From assembly GCF_023053635.1 (NCBI RefSeq), contig NC_086180.1, positions 39,174,947-39,238,946 of the forward strand: a stretch of DNA of 64,000 nucleotides, given 5' to 3'. This document shows positions 62,901 through 64,000 of the stretch, piece after piece. The notes under the pieces are model-generated. The model searched no databases, was not told where the DNA came from, and saw only the letters and a list, made by a program, of their open reading frames with translations. The DNA is from Elgaria multicarinata webbii (Eukaryota; Chordata; Lepidosauria; Squamata; Anguidae). The position numbers were made by a program, and so were the translations under genes. The first letter of the stretch is position 1. Each line of letters starts with the position of its first letter.

Positions 62901-64000
62901 TAAAGTTCTGTATTGATTGATATCCAGTTCAAGACACTTTCTAACTGTCTTTGATGTCTCATTTTTAATTTGGACAATTGACAAGCAGGTGCATTATCAG
63001 GAAGTGTCTTCAGGTTCAGAGCCATAAATTGCACACAAATAATTAGAAGGCCCAGCAAAAATGAGCCTACTAAGAGCCATGTTTAAAGAACTGCTTACAG
63101 TTTCAGCATAAGAAAAATACACCCAAAGTTCTATCTCCCTGCCTACAAATATGAAAATCGTGCATTAAAGTCAAGAGTGAAGACTCTCACTCTCTCTGTG
63201 TGTATTTACCAATGTAGCAATGTTTAGTTCTCTGTTCTAGGTTTTTTTATTCCAATTAATGTTTATCTTAGCCAGCTTATCATACTCCTGAATGTTTCTC
63301 TTTCAATTTAAAAAAAATCTGATCTTTGTACTTGATTAATGAGCAGGCTGAAATACCTTACAACTTGCCAAAATAGATGTCTGTTATCAGTACAAATTAC
63401 GAGGTCATGCTAGCTTTAAGGAGGGTTCTTCTTTGCCACTTATCAGTTAGGCTTCTTGGCCAAGTAAGACCTACTAACCATCATAAATCTGCCCAGTCTT
63501 ACATGTGTACCAGAAGGTGGGAACAGTTTTTCTACTCTCAGTTTCAAACTGGAAGATACAATAATGGCTGCATTGCAAATCATAGTTCCAAAATTTTAGC
63601 TCAAAGGAAACCAGACCTCCAGACCCTTCTTTTTACCAGTACACCTTGAATGCAACAAGAAGACCTATCCAACATGAATGGACTTTGAAGTTCAATATAT
63701 ATTTGAACATATGATTACAAAGTATTAACGTGTATATTGATTCACACATGTGTCCTTTTTGGCTACGTTTATTCCTTGGAAGCTCTTGGGTGTTATCTAG
63801 ATAATTTATTACCATGTTAAATAGCATAAGTTCCAATAGGAATTGCTTGTCAGTATGTATATCTTTGCATTGAAAACACTGTCAGTTTATTCCTGTTCTC
63901 TATTTCCTGTCTTGAAACAGTTGCTAAGAGCAATCGGAACTCTTATCCTATGATTATAATTTTGTGTTGAAGTCTTTGGTGAGGAGCTTTGTCAAAAGCT
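62901..64000 (+). other. LARP1B: LARP1B intron 6, no gene seen
   Basis: No exon of LARP1B was found after 61367. An AG at 63920 followed by TTGCTAAGAGC was tested as an acceptor but does not continue the protein. A short CT/GT-rich tract lies near 63185-63208. Confidence 0.55.

Noticed and set aside
63918-63990. A further LARP1B exon after AG at 63920
   Set aside because: In the required phase it reads IAKSNRNSYP and soon stops, unlike the expected NFDYSYGYQ-type continuation.

Overview
The window is vertebrate nuclear DNA, almost certainly from a squamate reptile, and probably a lizard. Its genes are split into short exons with GT-AG splice sites and long AT-rich introns. It carries a Sauria SINE, antisense CR1 3' ends, L2 and L1 fragments, a squamate tRNA-derived SINE and many fold-back DNA elements. 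I recognise four host genes in the order PLK4(+), MFSD8(-), ABHD18(+), LARP1B(+), which is the gene order I know from human 4q28. The names rest on exon-by-exon translation compared with remembered human proteins; no database search was run.

Layout. 1-2.2 kb holds the last intron, last coding exon and 3' UTR of PLK4. 2.2-6.5 kb is the convergent PLK4/MFSD8 interval, which probably includes the MFSD8 3' UTR. 6.5-22.1 kb holds all twelve MFSD8 coding exons; they join in phase to a 530-residue protein. About 22.06-22.88 kb is a CpG-rich divergent promoter shared by MFSD8 and ABHD18. 27.7-43.3 kb holds all twelve ABHD18 coding exons, which join in phase to 462 residues. 43.3-51.1 kb is intergenic, with repeats and a decayed MIS12 copy. 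51.1-52.5 kb is the LARP1B CpG island and first exon. LARP1B coding exons 1-6 (312 residues plus one base) lie between 51.8 and 61.4 kb, and the gene continues beyond the window.

The genes are not an operon and are not known to act in one pathway. PLK4 drives centriole duplication, MFSD8/CLN7 is an endolysosomal membrane protein, ABHD18 is a DUF2048 alpha/beta hydrolase, and LARP1B is a LARP1-family RNA-binding protein.

The most notable observations are: a textbook U12-type AT-AC intron in ABHD18, with ATATCCTTT at its 5' end, a U12 branch-like TTCTTTGAT and a terminal AC, followed by a 28-nt microexon; a MIS12 pseudogene; a long LARP1-like N-terminus for LARP1B; a tandemly duplicated splice acceptor at LARP1B exon 4; and a complete 549-bp hAT element with an 8-bp target duplication nested inside an older fold-back element. 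I found no clearly new genetic system. The least explained component is a dense set of fold-back elements built from short repeated 'stem words'.
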